From: an uncultured Bacilli bacterium
Lineage (GTDB): Bacteria; Bacillota_I; Bacilli_A; RF39; UBA660
DNA length: 20,356 nt
NCBI GenBank assembly: GCA_947591565.1
Contig: CANQDH010000004.1
Location: 1 to 20,356 of the forward strand
Reading direction: 5' to 3'
The notes below the pieces were generated by a model that was not told where the DNA came from, searched no databases, and saw only the letters and a program-made list of their open reading frames with translations. Shown in pieces: positions 14,086 to 20,270 of this stretch. Position 1 is the stretch's first letter. Each line of letters begins with the position of its first letter. Made by a program: the position numbers and the translations under genes.

Positions 14086-15887
14086 ACAGATTTGGCTAAA
14101 TTTTTAGGTTGATCAATATCACAACCACGTAAAATCGCCACATAATAGGCAAGTAGTTGAAGTGGTATGATAGCTATAATAGGCTCTAATAATTTATGGA
14201 CATTTGGTACAATTATTTTATAATCGGTGCAGTCATAATCTTTATCTAATAAATCATTAGTAAGTAGAGTAACACTAGCTCCTCTTGACTTAACTTCTTT
14301 AATATTACTAATTGTTTTATCAGCAATTTTTTCATCCGTAACAACTGCTATAACAGGTGTATCTTTTTCAATTAAGGATATGGTTCCATGTTTTAATTCA
14401 CCAGCGGGATAGGCATCACTATGAATATAAGATATTTCTTTAAGTTTTAATGAGCCTTCCATACAAAGAGCGTAATCAATATTTCGTCCAATAAAGAAAA
14501 TATGATCGTGATTATATAATTTATGAGCAATATTTTTGATGATACTTTCATTTTGATTACTTAATAACGCATCGATTTGAACCGGTAATTTTTTCATATT
14601 TTCAAATATTTCTTGTATTTCACTATCCATAATTTGTTTATTTTTCATAGCTATATTAAGAGCAATTAAGGATAAAATGGATACTTGAGCAAGATATGCT
14701 TTCGTCGTTGCAACAGCAATTTCCATTCCTGCTTTTGTGTATAATACATACTTAGTTGCTCTTGCTATGGAACTATCCTTACGGTTAATGATACCTAAAG
14801 TATCAGCACCTTTTTCTTTAGCTATATTAACGGCCGCTAAAGTATCAGCTGTTTCACCTGATTGTGATATCGCAATAACTAGTGTTTTATCATCAATAAA
14901 TAATTTTTTATAACGAAATTCACTTGCAATTTCAACCAAAACAGGCATATTAGCGCACTCTTCAATTAAACTTTTACCAACAAGTCCTGCGTGCATAGCA
15001 CTACCACAACCAGTAATAATTATTTTATCGTATTTTGAAAAATCAGGCATTTTTTCTAAAAGAGAAGTAGAGCCATTTTCAATATATGGATAAACAGTAT
15101 TTTTAAATGTTTCCGGTTCTTCATAAATTTCTTTTAACATAAAATGTGGATATCCATTTTTTCCGCATGATGCCTCATCATTATCAAAAATATTTACCTT
15201 TTTTTTAATCTCTTTAGCATCACTACGATAATATACAATATCGTTTTTACTGATTTTCGCAAATTCACCATCATTTAGTGTTACATATTTAGATGTATAC
15301 TGGATAATAGCTGGTACATCAGATGCAATATAGTTTTCATTATCTCCTAGTCCAATAATAAGAGGACTTGCTTTTTTTAGAGCATATAAGTGTTCATAAT
15401 CATCATCTACGATAAGACCAATCGCATACGCTCCCTTAATTTCTTTTTGAAATAAAACGATTGCTTTTTCGATATTGTTTGTTTCTTTATATAATTTATC
15501 TAGTAAAGCAGCCGCCACTTCCGTATCTGTTTCTGATGTAAATTCATAACCTAATTGTAATAAATCTTTTTTAAGCGTATCATAATTTTCAATGATACCA
15601 TTATGAACAATCGTTATTTTACCTTGTTTATGTGGATGGCTATTTATTTTATTAGGAATACCATGTGTTGCCCATCTTGTATGACCTATGCCAAGACTTG
15701 ACTTAGTTTTTTTAACCAAATTTTCTAAATTATTAATTTTGCCTTGTTCTTTTGTTATAAATAATTTACCTTGAGTAACATAGGCTATACCAGCTGAATC
15801 ATAGCCTCTATATTCTAGACTTTTAAGCCCATTTATAAGGACATCTTGACAACGTTCTTTGCCAATATATCCAATAATTCCGCACAT
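14073..15887 (-). CDS. glmS: Glutamine--fructose-6-phosphate aminotransferase (isomerising)
   Basis: Full-length 604-aa enzyme making glucosamine-6-phosphate from fructose-6-phosphate and glutamine, the entry step to UDP-GlcNAc and peptidoglycan. The N-terminal class II amidotransferase domain begins MCGIIGYIG, leaving Cys2 as nucleophile after Met removal; it continues LEYRGYDSAGIAY, HTRWATHG and NSHPH. Two SIS sugar-phosphate domains follow, with ITGCGSAMHAGLVGK, AISQSGETADTLAA and FIGRNIDYALCMEGSLKLKEISYIHSDAY split across them. The C-terminus DQPKNLAKSVTVE carries the conserved Lys and the canonical VTVE end. SD TGGAGG sits just upstream of the ATG. Expression is expected to be controlled by the glmS ribozyme in its leader: the enzyme's product triggers cleavage of its own mRNA. 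Confidence 0.97.
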   Translation of the reverse strand: MCGIIGYIGKERCQDVLINGLKSLEYRGYDSAGIAYVTQGKLFITKEQGKINNLENLVKKTKSSLGIGHTRWATHGIPNKINSHPHKQGKITIVHNGIIENYDTLKKDLLQLGYEFTSETDTEVAAALLDKLYKETNNIEKAIVLFQKEIKGAYAIGLIVDDDYEHLYALKKASPLIIGLGDNENYIASDVPAIIQYTSKYVTLNDGEFAKISKNDIVYYRSDAKEIKKKVNIFDNDEASCGKNGYPHFMLKEIYEEPETFKNTVYPYIENGSTSLLEKMPDFSKYDKIIITGCGSAMHAGLVGKSLIEECANMPVLVEIASEFRYKKLFIDDKTLVIAISQSGETADTLAAVNIAKEKGADTLGIINRKDSSIARATKYVLYTKAGMEIAVATTKAYLAQVSILSLIALNIAMKNKQIMDSEIQEIFENMKKLPVQIDALLSNQNESIIKNIAHKLYNHDHIFFIGRNIDYALCMEGSLKLKEISYIHSDAYPAGELKHGTISLIEKDTPVIAVVTDEKIADKTISNIKEVKSRGASVTLLTNDLLDKDYDCTDYKIIVPNVHKLLEPIIAIIPLQLLAYYVAILRGCDIDQPKNLAKSVTVE

Positions 15888-15959
15888 ATAAAACCTCCAA
15901 AATATGTATAATATATTTTTTTGTTATAATTTTGATTTTATTTTTTAAAATATATTTAA

Positions 15960-16038
15960 CGATTTACATCAACCGTAACAGCATCCGCCGAAATTTCGAT
16001 AACTGTTATCCTCGTCAGCCTATCATGGCTCTGGCGCT
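15960..16038 (-). ncRNA. glmS ribozyme-riboswitch (compact form)
   Basis: The minus strand from 16038 downward reads A|GCGCCAGAGCC, the conserved cleavage context (cut between 16038 and 16037). It then has GGCTGACGAGG, TTATCGA, TTTCGGCGGATGC and a final CGGTT/AATCG hairpin (15960-15975). Pairings visible: AGCC/GGCT (P1, tiny), TAACAG/CTGTTA (P3) and the small P4. By family, it uses glucosamine-6-phosphate as cofactor to cleave the mRNA and silence glmS. At about 79 nt it looks shorter than typical members because P1 and the 3' peripheral stems are minimal. It lies about 72 bases from the glmS ATG. Confidence 0.95.
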
Positions 16039-16040
16039 AA

Positions 16041-16072
16041 ATGTATAAATTATCCTCCTTTATGTTATACAC
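16041..16072 (-). promoter_or_regulatory. 5' hairpin displaying AAGGAGG in its loop, upstream of the ribozyme
   Basis: On the minus strand GTGTATAA (16072-16065) pairs with TTATACAT (16048-16041), with one G-U closing pair. The 16-base loop contains AAGGAGG (16060-16054). No ATG, GTG or TTG lies at a usable distance, so it is not an ordinary ribosome-binding site. Position near the predicted 5' end resembles the STAB-SD elements known to protect some Bacillus mRNAs. Confidence 0.5.
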
Positions 16073-16084
16073 TTTTCAATAAAT

Positions 16085-16113
16085 ATTATATTATATTTGG
16101 GCAAAATTGACAA
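16085..16113 (-). promoter_or_regulatory. Promoter of glmS
   Basis: Minus-strand TTGTCA (16113-16108), 17-base spacer, perfect TATAAT (16090-16085), the best promoter in the window. It predicts a start near 16078 and a leader of about 190 bases including the ribozyme. Confidence 0.8.
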
Positions 16114-16120
16114 TAATGTA

Positions 16121-16147
16121 AAAAAAAAGAACGGCTAGTTCTTTTTT
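16121..16147 (-). terminator. Intrinsic terminator of the 16135-16965 gene, stop codon in the loop
   Basis: On the minus strand AAAAAAGAAC (16147-16138) pairs with GTTCTTTTTT (16132-16123), continuing into more T. The loop 16137-16133 starts with the gene's stop TAG. The A-run also makes it plausible on the plus strand. Confidence 0.75.
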
Positions 16148-16965
16148 ATATAAAATATAATTCCAATTACTAAAATGAAACTTAAAAAGACAATGGCACT
16201 GATGATTATATTTTTATATGTATTTAAGAAATTTTCACTTGCGTTTGAATTAGTTTCTACAACAGGATTATCTTGTTTTATTTTGACATTTATAACATAT
16301 TCCTGTGTAAGAGTTTCTTTTGAAACCGTTATTATAATTTTATTATCCTTTAAATCTTCAATTTTTTGAGATGAAATATTGACATCAAACGAGTCATCTT
16401 TTGGAATAGGTACTAAGTCTAGTTCTTTGACATCTTGATTTATTTCTACAGTGTATTCAAAAATATTTTCTTTTAAAGTTATATTTGTAATTTGGGAATC
16501 TATTTTTTGCAATAAATTATAATCATCTATTTCAGGTTCTTTTTGCTCATCAGGTGGTAGTACAGAAGTATCTGAATCTATGATGGTAACATTAATGGGG
16601 ATGTTATCAATTCTAATAACGCCATTAAATGTTTTAGGATTAGAAGATGCTTTTATTTCGACAGTACCAATTTTCACTTTACCATATAAATCGTCATCAA
16701 AACTTAGACTATGTTTTGTTCCACTTAACATTTTATCTTTAAATTTTTTATCTGGAATAAAATCTCCAGTAATATCGTAAGTAGTAAATATTAAATTAAA
16801 ATCTATAGTATTAATAGTCTCATCAATATTTTCATACACATCGATATTGATACTTTCGCCCTTATGTATCTTAACATCAGTTTGAGAAACGCTTAAGGCT
16901 TTAACATTTATAGAAGTAAAAAAGAATAGTAACAAAATGGGTAAAAATTTCATTATTTTTTTCAT
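16135..16965 (-). CDS. Secreted, C-terminally membrane-anchored protein with cohesin-like and cadherin-like beta-sandwich domains
   Basis: A 276-aa exported protein of unknown function. Counted from the chosen start it has a signal peptide (about 1-24, ending NVKA). A first beta-rich domain (about 25-130) opens with VKIHKGESINIDVYE and has KVKIGTVEIKAS, in the manner of cohesin/CBM-like folds. An acidic, Pro-containing linker (PPDEQKEPEIDD) leads to a second domain (about 155-225: ITNITLKENIFEYTVEINQD, later NKIIITVSKE and EYVINVKI) resembling the cadherin-like beta-sandwich repeat. A Ser/Asn-rich stretch precedes the C-terminal helix (IIISAIVFLSFILVIGIIFY) and KKN. The start is CAT 16963-16965, because GTAGGTG lies 8 bases upstream; an in-frame ATG at 16989 sits on the predicted transcription start. 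It looks like a short surface adhesin or scaffold anchored in the membrane. Domain calls are by eye. Confidence 0.75.
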   Translation of the reverse strand: MKKIMKFLPILLLFFFTSINVKALSVSQTDVKIHKGESINIDVYENIDETINTIDFNLIFTTYDITGDFIPDKKFKDKMLSGTKHSLSFDDDLYGKVKIGTVEIKASSNPKTFNGVIRIDNIPINVTIIDSDTSVLPPDEQKEPEIDDYNLLQKIDSQITNITLKENIFEYTVEINQDVKELDLVPIPKDDSFDVNISSQKIEDLKDNKIIITVSKETLTQEYVINVKIKQDNPVVETNSNASENFLNTYKNIIISAIVFLSFILVIGIIFYIKKN

Positions 16966-16995
16966 CTTTGTAACACCTACTTTTATCATAGTCTA

Positions 16996-17024
16996 ATTAT
17001 AACCATTTTTTGCGAAAAAATCAA
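16996..17024 (-). promoter_or_regulatory. Promoter of the cohesin-like surface protein gene
   Basis: Minus-strand TTGATT (17024-17019), 17-base spacer, TATAAT (17001-16996). The predicted start near 16989 makes the upstream in-frame ATG leaderless and favours translation from 16965. Confidence 0.65.
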
Positions 17025-17072
17025 TAATTAATTATCTACATTCATAGAAGCAACTTATAATAAATTTTTGAC

Positions 17073-17098
17073 AAAATACATATAATTATATGTATTTT
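17073..17098. repeat. Perfect 26-bp palindrome in the divergent intergenic region
   Basis: Bases 17073-17085 are the exact reverse complement of 17086-17098: outer arms AAAATACATAT and ATATGTATTTT around AATT. A perfect TTGACA (17068-17073) abuts it, but no good -10 lies 16-18 bases on. It sits between the divergent promoters of the surface protein and the cps trio, about 50 bases from the former's -35. Operator or cruciform is possible. Confidence 0.55.
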
Positions 17099-17185
17099 AA
17101 AGTGTAAATTAAAGCATAAAAGGAAATTAATTTATTTTTAAATGACTGTTTTTTGTCCCAATTTTTTCTAATATAACAAAAATAA

Positions 17186-17214
17186 GTGTAAAAAAATTTT
17201 TTATATGTTATAAT
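17186..17214 (+). promoter_or_regulatory. Extended -10 promoter of the cpsCDB operon
   Basis: TGTTATAAT ends at 17214 (TATAAT 17209-17214 with TG one base upstream), with a weak -35 GTGTAA (17186-17191) at 17-base spacing. Predicted start near 17221, about 20 bases before the GAGGTG SD. Confidence 0.6.
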
Positions 17215-17251
17215 ATACATATATAAATAATAAAACGGATGAGGTGTCAAA

Positions 17252-17923
17252 GTGGAAGAAATTGATTTAAAAGATTTATGGTTCTTTTTCAAAAAGAAGA
17301 TAGGATTAATATTTATTATTACAGCAATCATTGGCATTATTGGATGTTTTTCTATGTTTTTTAAAAAACCAATGTATAAATCATATACTACTGTTTTGTT
17401 AGGAAGTAGTGATAGTACAGATGTCAGTTTTAATAAAAATTTGATTAATACATATGCTGAAATTGCTAAATCAGCTAAAGTTTTAAATCAAGTTATTGAA
17501 CAACTTGATTTGGATTTATCGTATGGTAGTTTATCTAGTCATGTATCTGTTTCGGCATCTACTGATACAGAAATTATTACGATTGTAGCAGTTGATAGCA
17601 ATCCTGAATTGGCCATGTCAGTAGCAAATGCTACAGCTGAGGTTTTTTCTAGGGAAGTTGTTTCTTTATATAATGTTGGAAATATCAGTATTTTAGATGC
17701 TGCAAGTAAAAGTAATATACCATATAATATTAATATTAAAAAACAAATTATTATTTATATTTTCATAGGACTCGTTTTATCATTTGCTATTATATTTACT
17801 TTATTCTACTTGGATAGAACAGTTAAATCGGTTGAACAACTTGAACAAAAAGTTAAAATACCAATATTAGGAAGTGTTCAAGATATGAGCACAAAGAAGG
17901 GAGGAAAGAAAAATGCAAAGTGA
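17252..17923 (+). CDS. cpsC: Polysaccharide chain-length regulator / BY-kinase modulator (Wzz-CpsC family)
   Basis: A 223-aa membrane protein of the Wzz/CpsC family, which in Firmicutes both sets polymer length and activates the cognate tyrosine kinase. It has a short cytoplasmic N-terminus (MEEIDLKDLWFFFKKK), a first membrane helix (about 17-37) and an extracytoplasmic domain (38-160) with NLINTYAEIAKSAKVLNQVI and SVSASTDTEIITIVAVDSNPE. A SKSNIPYNIN loop precedes the second helix (about 165-190), and a juxtamembrane cytoplasmic tail (VKSVEQLEQKVKIPILGSVQ) follows, the stretch that docks the kinase. GTG start at 17252 with GAGGTG five bases upstream; the nearby ATG at 17240 is out of frame. 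It overlaps cpsD by 11 bases. Confidence 0.9.
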   Translation: MEEIDLKDLWFFFKKKIGLIFIITAIIGIIGCFSMFFKKPMYKSYTTVLLGSSDSTDVSFNKNLINTYAEIAKSAKVLNQVIEQLDLDLSYGSLSSHVSVSASTDTEIITIVAVDSNPELAMSVANATAEVFSREVVSLYNVGNISILDAASKSNIPYNINIKKQIIIYIFIGLVLSFAIIFTLFYLDRTVKSVEQLEQKVKIPILGSVQDMSTKKGGKKNAK

Positions 17924-18575
17924 ATTAGTTATTCATGAAAAACCTAAATCAAATATAAGTGAAGATATAAGAACGATAAGAACTAATTTACAATTTACTT
18001 CTTTGGATTCTAAAACGTTGCTCGTTACAAGTTCCGTTCAAGGTGAAGGTAAATCTTTTATAAGTAGTAATCTTGCTGTTGCATTTGCCCAAAATGGTGA
18101 AAAAACAGTAATAGTGGATAGTGATTTAAGACTTGGAAGACTCCATAAGATATTTGGAACATCAAATCGAATTGGATTATCTAATCTACTTGTAAATACA
18201 AGTGTTAAAGAACTTCCCAAATATATTAAAAAAACGAGTATAGATAATTTATATGTCATAACACGTGGTGTAGTACCACCAAATCCTAGTGAATTACTTG
18301 ATTCAGATAATCTTGATAAATTAATTGACTTTTTAAAAACAATGTTTGACCATATTATTTTTGATGGAGTTCCAGTTAATGGCCTTTCAGATTCACTCAT
18401 TTTAGCTAATAAAGTTGATAGAGTTATCTTAGTTTCAGCATGTAATTATACCAAAATTGAAGAACTTGATAATTCCAAAAAAGCCCTTGAAAATATTGGT
18501 GCTAAAATTGCTGGCGTTGTTATGAATAGAGCACCCCAAAATCGAAGAGGTAAATATTCTAGATATTATGAATGA
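17913..18575 (+). CDS. cpsD: Bacterial tyrosine kinase (BY-kinase), CpsD/CapB type
   Basis: A 220-aa cytoplasmic BY-kinase partner of CpsC. After the EDIRTIRTNLQFT helix (about 17-30), which family members use for oligomer contacts, come Walker A SSVQGEGKSF (about 41-50), Walker A' VIVDSDLR (about 70-77) and Walker B HIIFDGVP. The C-terminus RGKYSRYYE is a short tyrosine cluster, the autophosphorylation tail. The length fits kinases split from their membrane activator, as in Firmicutes. SD GGGAGG lies within the end of cpsC, giving an 11-base gene overlap. By family, cyclic phosphorylation and dephosphorylation of the tail controls assembly of the polymer export machinery; the neighbouring PHP phosphatase would reverse it. 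Confidence 0.92.
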   Translation: MQSELVIHEKPKSNISEDIRTIRTNLQFTSLDSKTLLVTSSVQGEGKSFISSNLAVAFAQNGEKTVIVDSDLRLGRLHKIFGTSNRIGLSNLLVNTSVKELPKYIKKTSIDNLYVITRGVVPPNPSELLDSDNLDKLIDFLKTMFDHIIFDGVPVNGLSDSLILANKVDRVILVSACNYTKIEELDNSKKALENIGAKIAGVVMNRAPQNRRGKYSRYYE

Positions 18576-18588
18576 AAGTTGGTGATTT

Positions 18589-19317
18589 ATGACAGATATT
18601 CATTCACATATTTTATTTAGTGTTGATGATGGAAGTAATAATATAGATGAAAGTATGAAGTTACTAAAAGCAATGAAAAAGATAGGATTTGATAATATTA
18701 TATTAACTCCTCATTATATACAAAATACTGATTACCAATGTGATAATCATGAGAAAAAAGAAAAATTGGATATATTGAAACAGACTTTAAAACAAAATAA
18801 TCTTGAAGTAAATGTTTATTTAGGTAATGAAATATATATTAATGATCAAATACCAGAACTTATTAATTCAAATGAAATACATAGTTTAAATTCTTCAAAA
18901 TATTTATTAATTGAATTTCCTTTTCATAATAAAATACTTAATTTAGAAGATATTATATATGATATTAAATATCATGGATATATTCCAATCATAGCCCATC
19001 CTGAAAGATATTTATATTTTCAAAAAAATTACGATTTAGTTAAAAAATTAAAAGCAGATGGTATTTTATTTCAATCTAATTATTCTTGTATATTAGGTGA
19101 ATATGGTATGGCAAGTAAAAAATTATTTAAAAAATTATTAAAAGATAAATATGTTGATTACTTAGGTACAGATATCCATCATACAAATCAAATAGGTATG
19201 TTAGATAAATTTGATAAAATGGTAAAAAAAATCAAAAAAATTACGGGTGAAGATTATTATCAAAAAATTCTTTCCAATAGTGATAGTCTTATCGAAGATT
19301 CATGTAAAAGTATATGA
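18589..19317 (+). CDS. cpsB: PHP-domain tyrosine-protein phosphatase (CpsB/YwqE type)
   Basis: A 242-aa metal-dependent PHP phosphatase that dephosphorylates BY-kinases. Metal-binding motifs appear in the family order: DIHSHILF (residues 3-10), VDDGS (13-17), ILTPHYI (about 38-44), GNEIYI (about 83-88), IEFPF, AHPERY (about 140-145) and GTDIHHTNQ (about 200-208). ATG 18589 has TTGGTGA upstream and lies 13 bases after the kinase stop. As the third gene it completes a CpsC-CpsD-CpsB phosphoregulatory unit. Its stop TGA lies in the 5' arm of a terminator, so no further genes belong to the operon. Confidence 0.92.
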   Translation: MTDIHSHILFSVDDGSNNIDESMKLLKAMKKIGFDNIILTPHYIQNTDYQCDNHEKKEKLDILKQTLKQNNLEVNVYLGNEIYINDQIPELINSNEIHSLNSSKYLLIEFPFHNKILNLEDIIYDIKYHGYIPIIAHPERYLYFQKNYDLVKKLKADGILFQSNYSCILGEYGMASKKLFKKLLKDKYVDYLGTDIHHTNQIGMLDKFDKMVKKIKKITGEDYYQKILSNSDSLIEDSCKSI

Positions 19318-19338
19318 TGAAAATTCATATATTTTTTT
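19311..19338 (+). terminator. Intrinsic terminator of the cpsCDB operon
   Basis: TATATGA (19311-19317) pairs with TCATATA (19325-19331) across a 7-base loop, followed by seven T (19332-19338). The cpsB stop codon is inside the 5' arm. The stem is AT-rich, so moderate confidence. Confidence 0.6.
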
Positions 19339-19403
19339 GGTGTGAAAGATAATTTGCTGAGTTAACAAGATTTTTACTTTTAATTAGTTAAAAATGTATA
19401 AAA

Positions 19404-19431
19404 TTGTCATTTAGAATAATATTAATAATGT
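19404..19431 (+). promoter_or_regulatory. Weak candidate promoter for the 19455 small ORF
   Basis: TTGTCA (19404-19409) is followed after 16 bases by TAATGT (19426-19431), a poor -10. It is the best pair in the 137-base gap after cpsB; the rest of that gap holds nothing recognisable beyond the cps terminator. Confidence 0.3.
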
Positions 19432-19454
19432 AGGTTTTAAATGGAGGTAAAATG

Positions 19455-19577
19455 ATGAAGTATTTAGTTATATTATTAGTATTTTCGGTAATAATGTTTT
19501 TATATTGTTCTTGCATCGTTTCAGGTAGTTGTGAAAAATGGGAAACAAATATGAAAAAACATAAAAATATAAAATGA
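19455..19577 (+). CDS. Small single-pass membrane protein with three cysteines, unknown function
   Basis: A 40-residue ORF with strong translation signals: GGAGGT at 19443-19448 stands 6 bases from ATG 19455 (another ATG at 19452 is too close). It begins MKYLVILLVFSVIMFLY, a hydrophobic helix, followed by cysteines at residues 18, 20 and 26 (YCSCIVSGSCEKWE) and a basic tail (MKKHKNIK). It lies alone between the cps terminator and its own terminator at 19609-19637. The cysteines do not form a convincing lipobox. It could be a small membrane regulator, a hydrophobic toxin-like peptide or a metal or thiol protein; nothing visible decides. No antisense RNA partner is evident. Confidence 0.5.
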   Translation: MKYLVILLVFSVIMFLYCSCIVSGSCEKWETNMKKHKNIK

Positions 19578-19608
19578 AAAATTAAGTTATATACTAACAT
19601 AATAAATG

Positions 19609-19637
19609 AAAACATTCTTAAAAAAAAGAATGTTTTT
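19609..19637. terminator. Bidirectional intrinsic terminator between the small ORF and the HIT gene
   Basis: AAAACATTCTT (19609-19619) pairs perfectly with AAGAATGTTTT (19626-19636) across six A, with T following on the plus strand and TTTTC on the minus strand. It serves the small ORF and the convergent HIT gene. Confidence 0.8.
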
Positions 19638-19689
19638 CGTGCTTTTTTATATTATTTTGAGCATCTATAACATTCTTATACATAATATT

Positions 19690-20058
19690 TTATGATTCTT
19701 TTAATTTGGTATAAATTTCCTTAATATCGATAATTTTTTGAGGAACTTTATATTGTGGCTTAAGATGTAAATGATAGTGTTTAACTTCTTGAACACATCC
19801 ATTATTTTGAATAAGCGTCAATCCATCAATATGAAGTTTTTGCTCCAATAACATTTTCATTTGTTTAGATATTTTCATAATGTGATTTAAAGTATGATCA
19901 TCAATATCATCTAAACAAGTAAAATGTTTTTTTGGTATAATAAGCATATGTCCATTAGAATCAGGATGAACATCTAAAAAACACTTTACGATATCATCTT
20001 CATAAATCGTATATGAAGGAATTTCTCCATTAATAATTTTACAAAAAATACAGTCCAT
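19690..20058 (-). CDS. HIT family hydrolase (HinT/Hit-like nucleotide-binding protein)
   Basis: A 122-aa histidine-triad protein, slightly longer than typical HinT. CIFCKIINGEIP at the N-terminus gives Cys3 and Cys6 of the usual zinc site, HPDSNGHMLIIPKKH lies mid-protein, and the triad is H94-Y-H96-L-H98-L-K with H96 as nucleophile. Family members hydrolyse adenosine 5'-phosphoramidates, lysyl-AMP or dinucleotide tags. SD AAAGGAG sits just upstream of the ATG. The gene is monocistronic, convergent with the small ORF and divergent from the SufC-like gene. Physiological substrate not evident. Confidence 0.93.
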   Translation of the reverse strand: MDCIFCKIINGEIPSYTIYEDDIVKCFLDVHPDSNGHMLIIPKKHFTCLDDIDDHTLNHIMKISKQMKMLLEQKLHIDGLTLIQNNGCVQEVKHYHLHLKPQYKVPQKIIDIKEIYTKLKES

Positions 20059-20079
20059 ATTCTTCTCCTTTACATACTA

Positions 20080-20088
20080 ATTATATCA
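20080..20088 (-). promoter_or_regulatory. Extended -10 promoter of the HIT gene
   Basis: Minus-strand TGATATAAT (20088-20080), with no convincing -35. The predicted start near 20073 lies immediately before the AAAGGAG SD (20071-20065). Confidence 0.6.
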
Positions 20089-20130
20089 TTAAATCATAAA
20101 ATTTTTGTAAAAGTTTGTTAAATTTGTGGT

Positions 20131-20159
20131 AAAAAAAAGATAGATAAAAATTATCTATC
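20131..20159 (-). terminator. Minus-strand intrinsic terminator with no recognised gene ahead of it
   Basis: On the minus strand GATAGATAA (20159-20151) pairs with TTATCTATC (20147-20139) over a 3-base loop, followed by eight T (20138-20131). It points toward the HIT gene, but the sequence to the right is the start of a plus-strand gene. It may end a short minus-strand RNA or block antisense read-through. Confidence 0.6.
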
Positions 20160-20249
20160 ACATGAATATCTGCGAATATTCAATTATATAATGCATAAAA
20201 TAAAGAAAAATTATACTTTTATTGTCTATTTTAGGAAATTTTGTTAAAA

Positions 20250-20255
20250 TATAAT
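20250..20255 (+). promoter_or_regulatory. Candidate -10 element of the SufC-like gene
   Basis: TATAAT at 20250-20255 with no acceptable -35 at normal spacing (the nearest, TTGTCT at 20222, is 22 bases away). Predicted start near 20262 is at the GGAGA SD. Confidence 0.35.
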
Positions 20256-20270
20256 GTGGAGATGAAAGAC

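Noticed and set aside
16049..16064. Short leader peptide gene upstream of the glmS ribozyme, suggested by AAGGAGG
   Set aside because: No ATG, GTG or TTG within normal distance; the only ATG is inside ribozyme P1 and is followed by two codons and a stop.
16966..16989. Start of the surface protein at ATG 16989
   Set aside because: That ATG coincides with the predicted transcription start and lacks an SD; ATG 16965 has GTAGGTG upstream and begins a normal signal peptide.
550..19317. Mycoplasma-type code with TGA as tryptophan
   Set aside because: TGA ends several full-length genes, including two ATGA overlaps, and conserved tryptophans use TGG.
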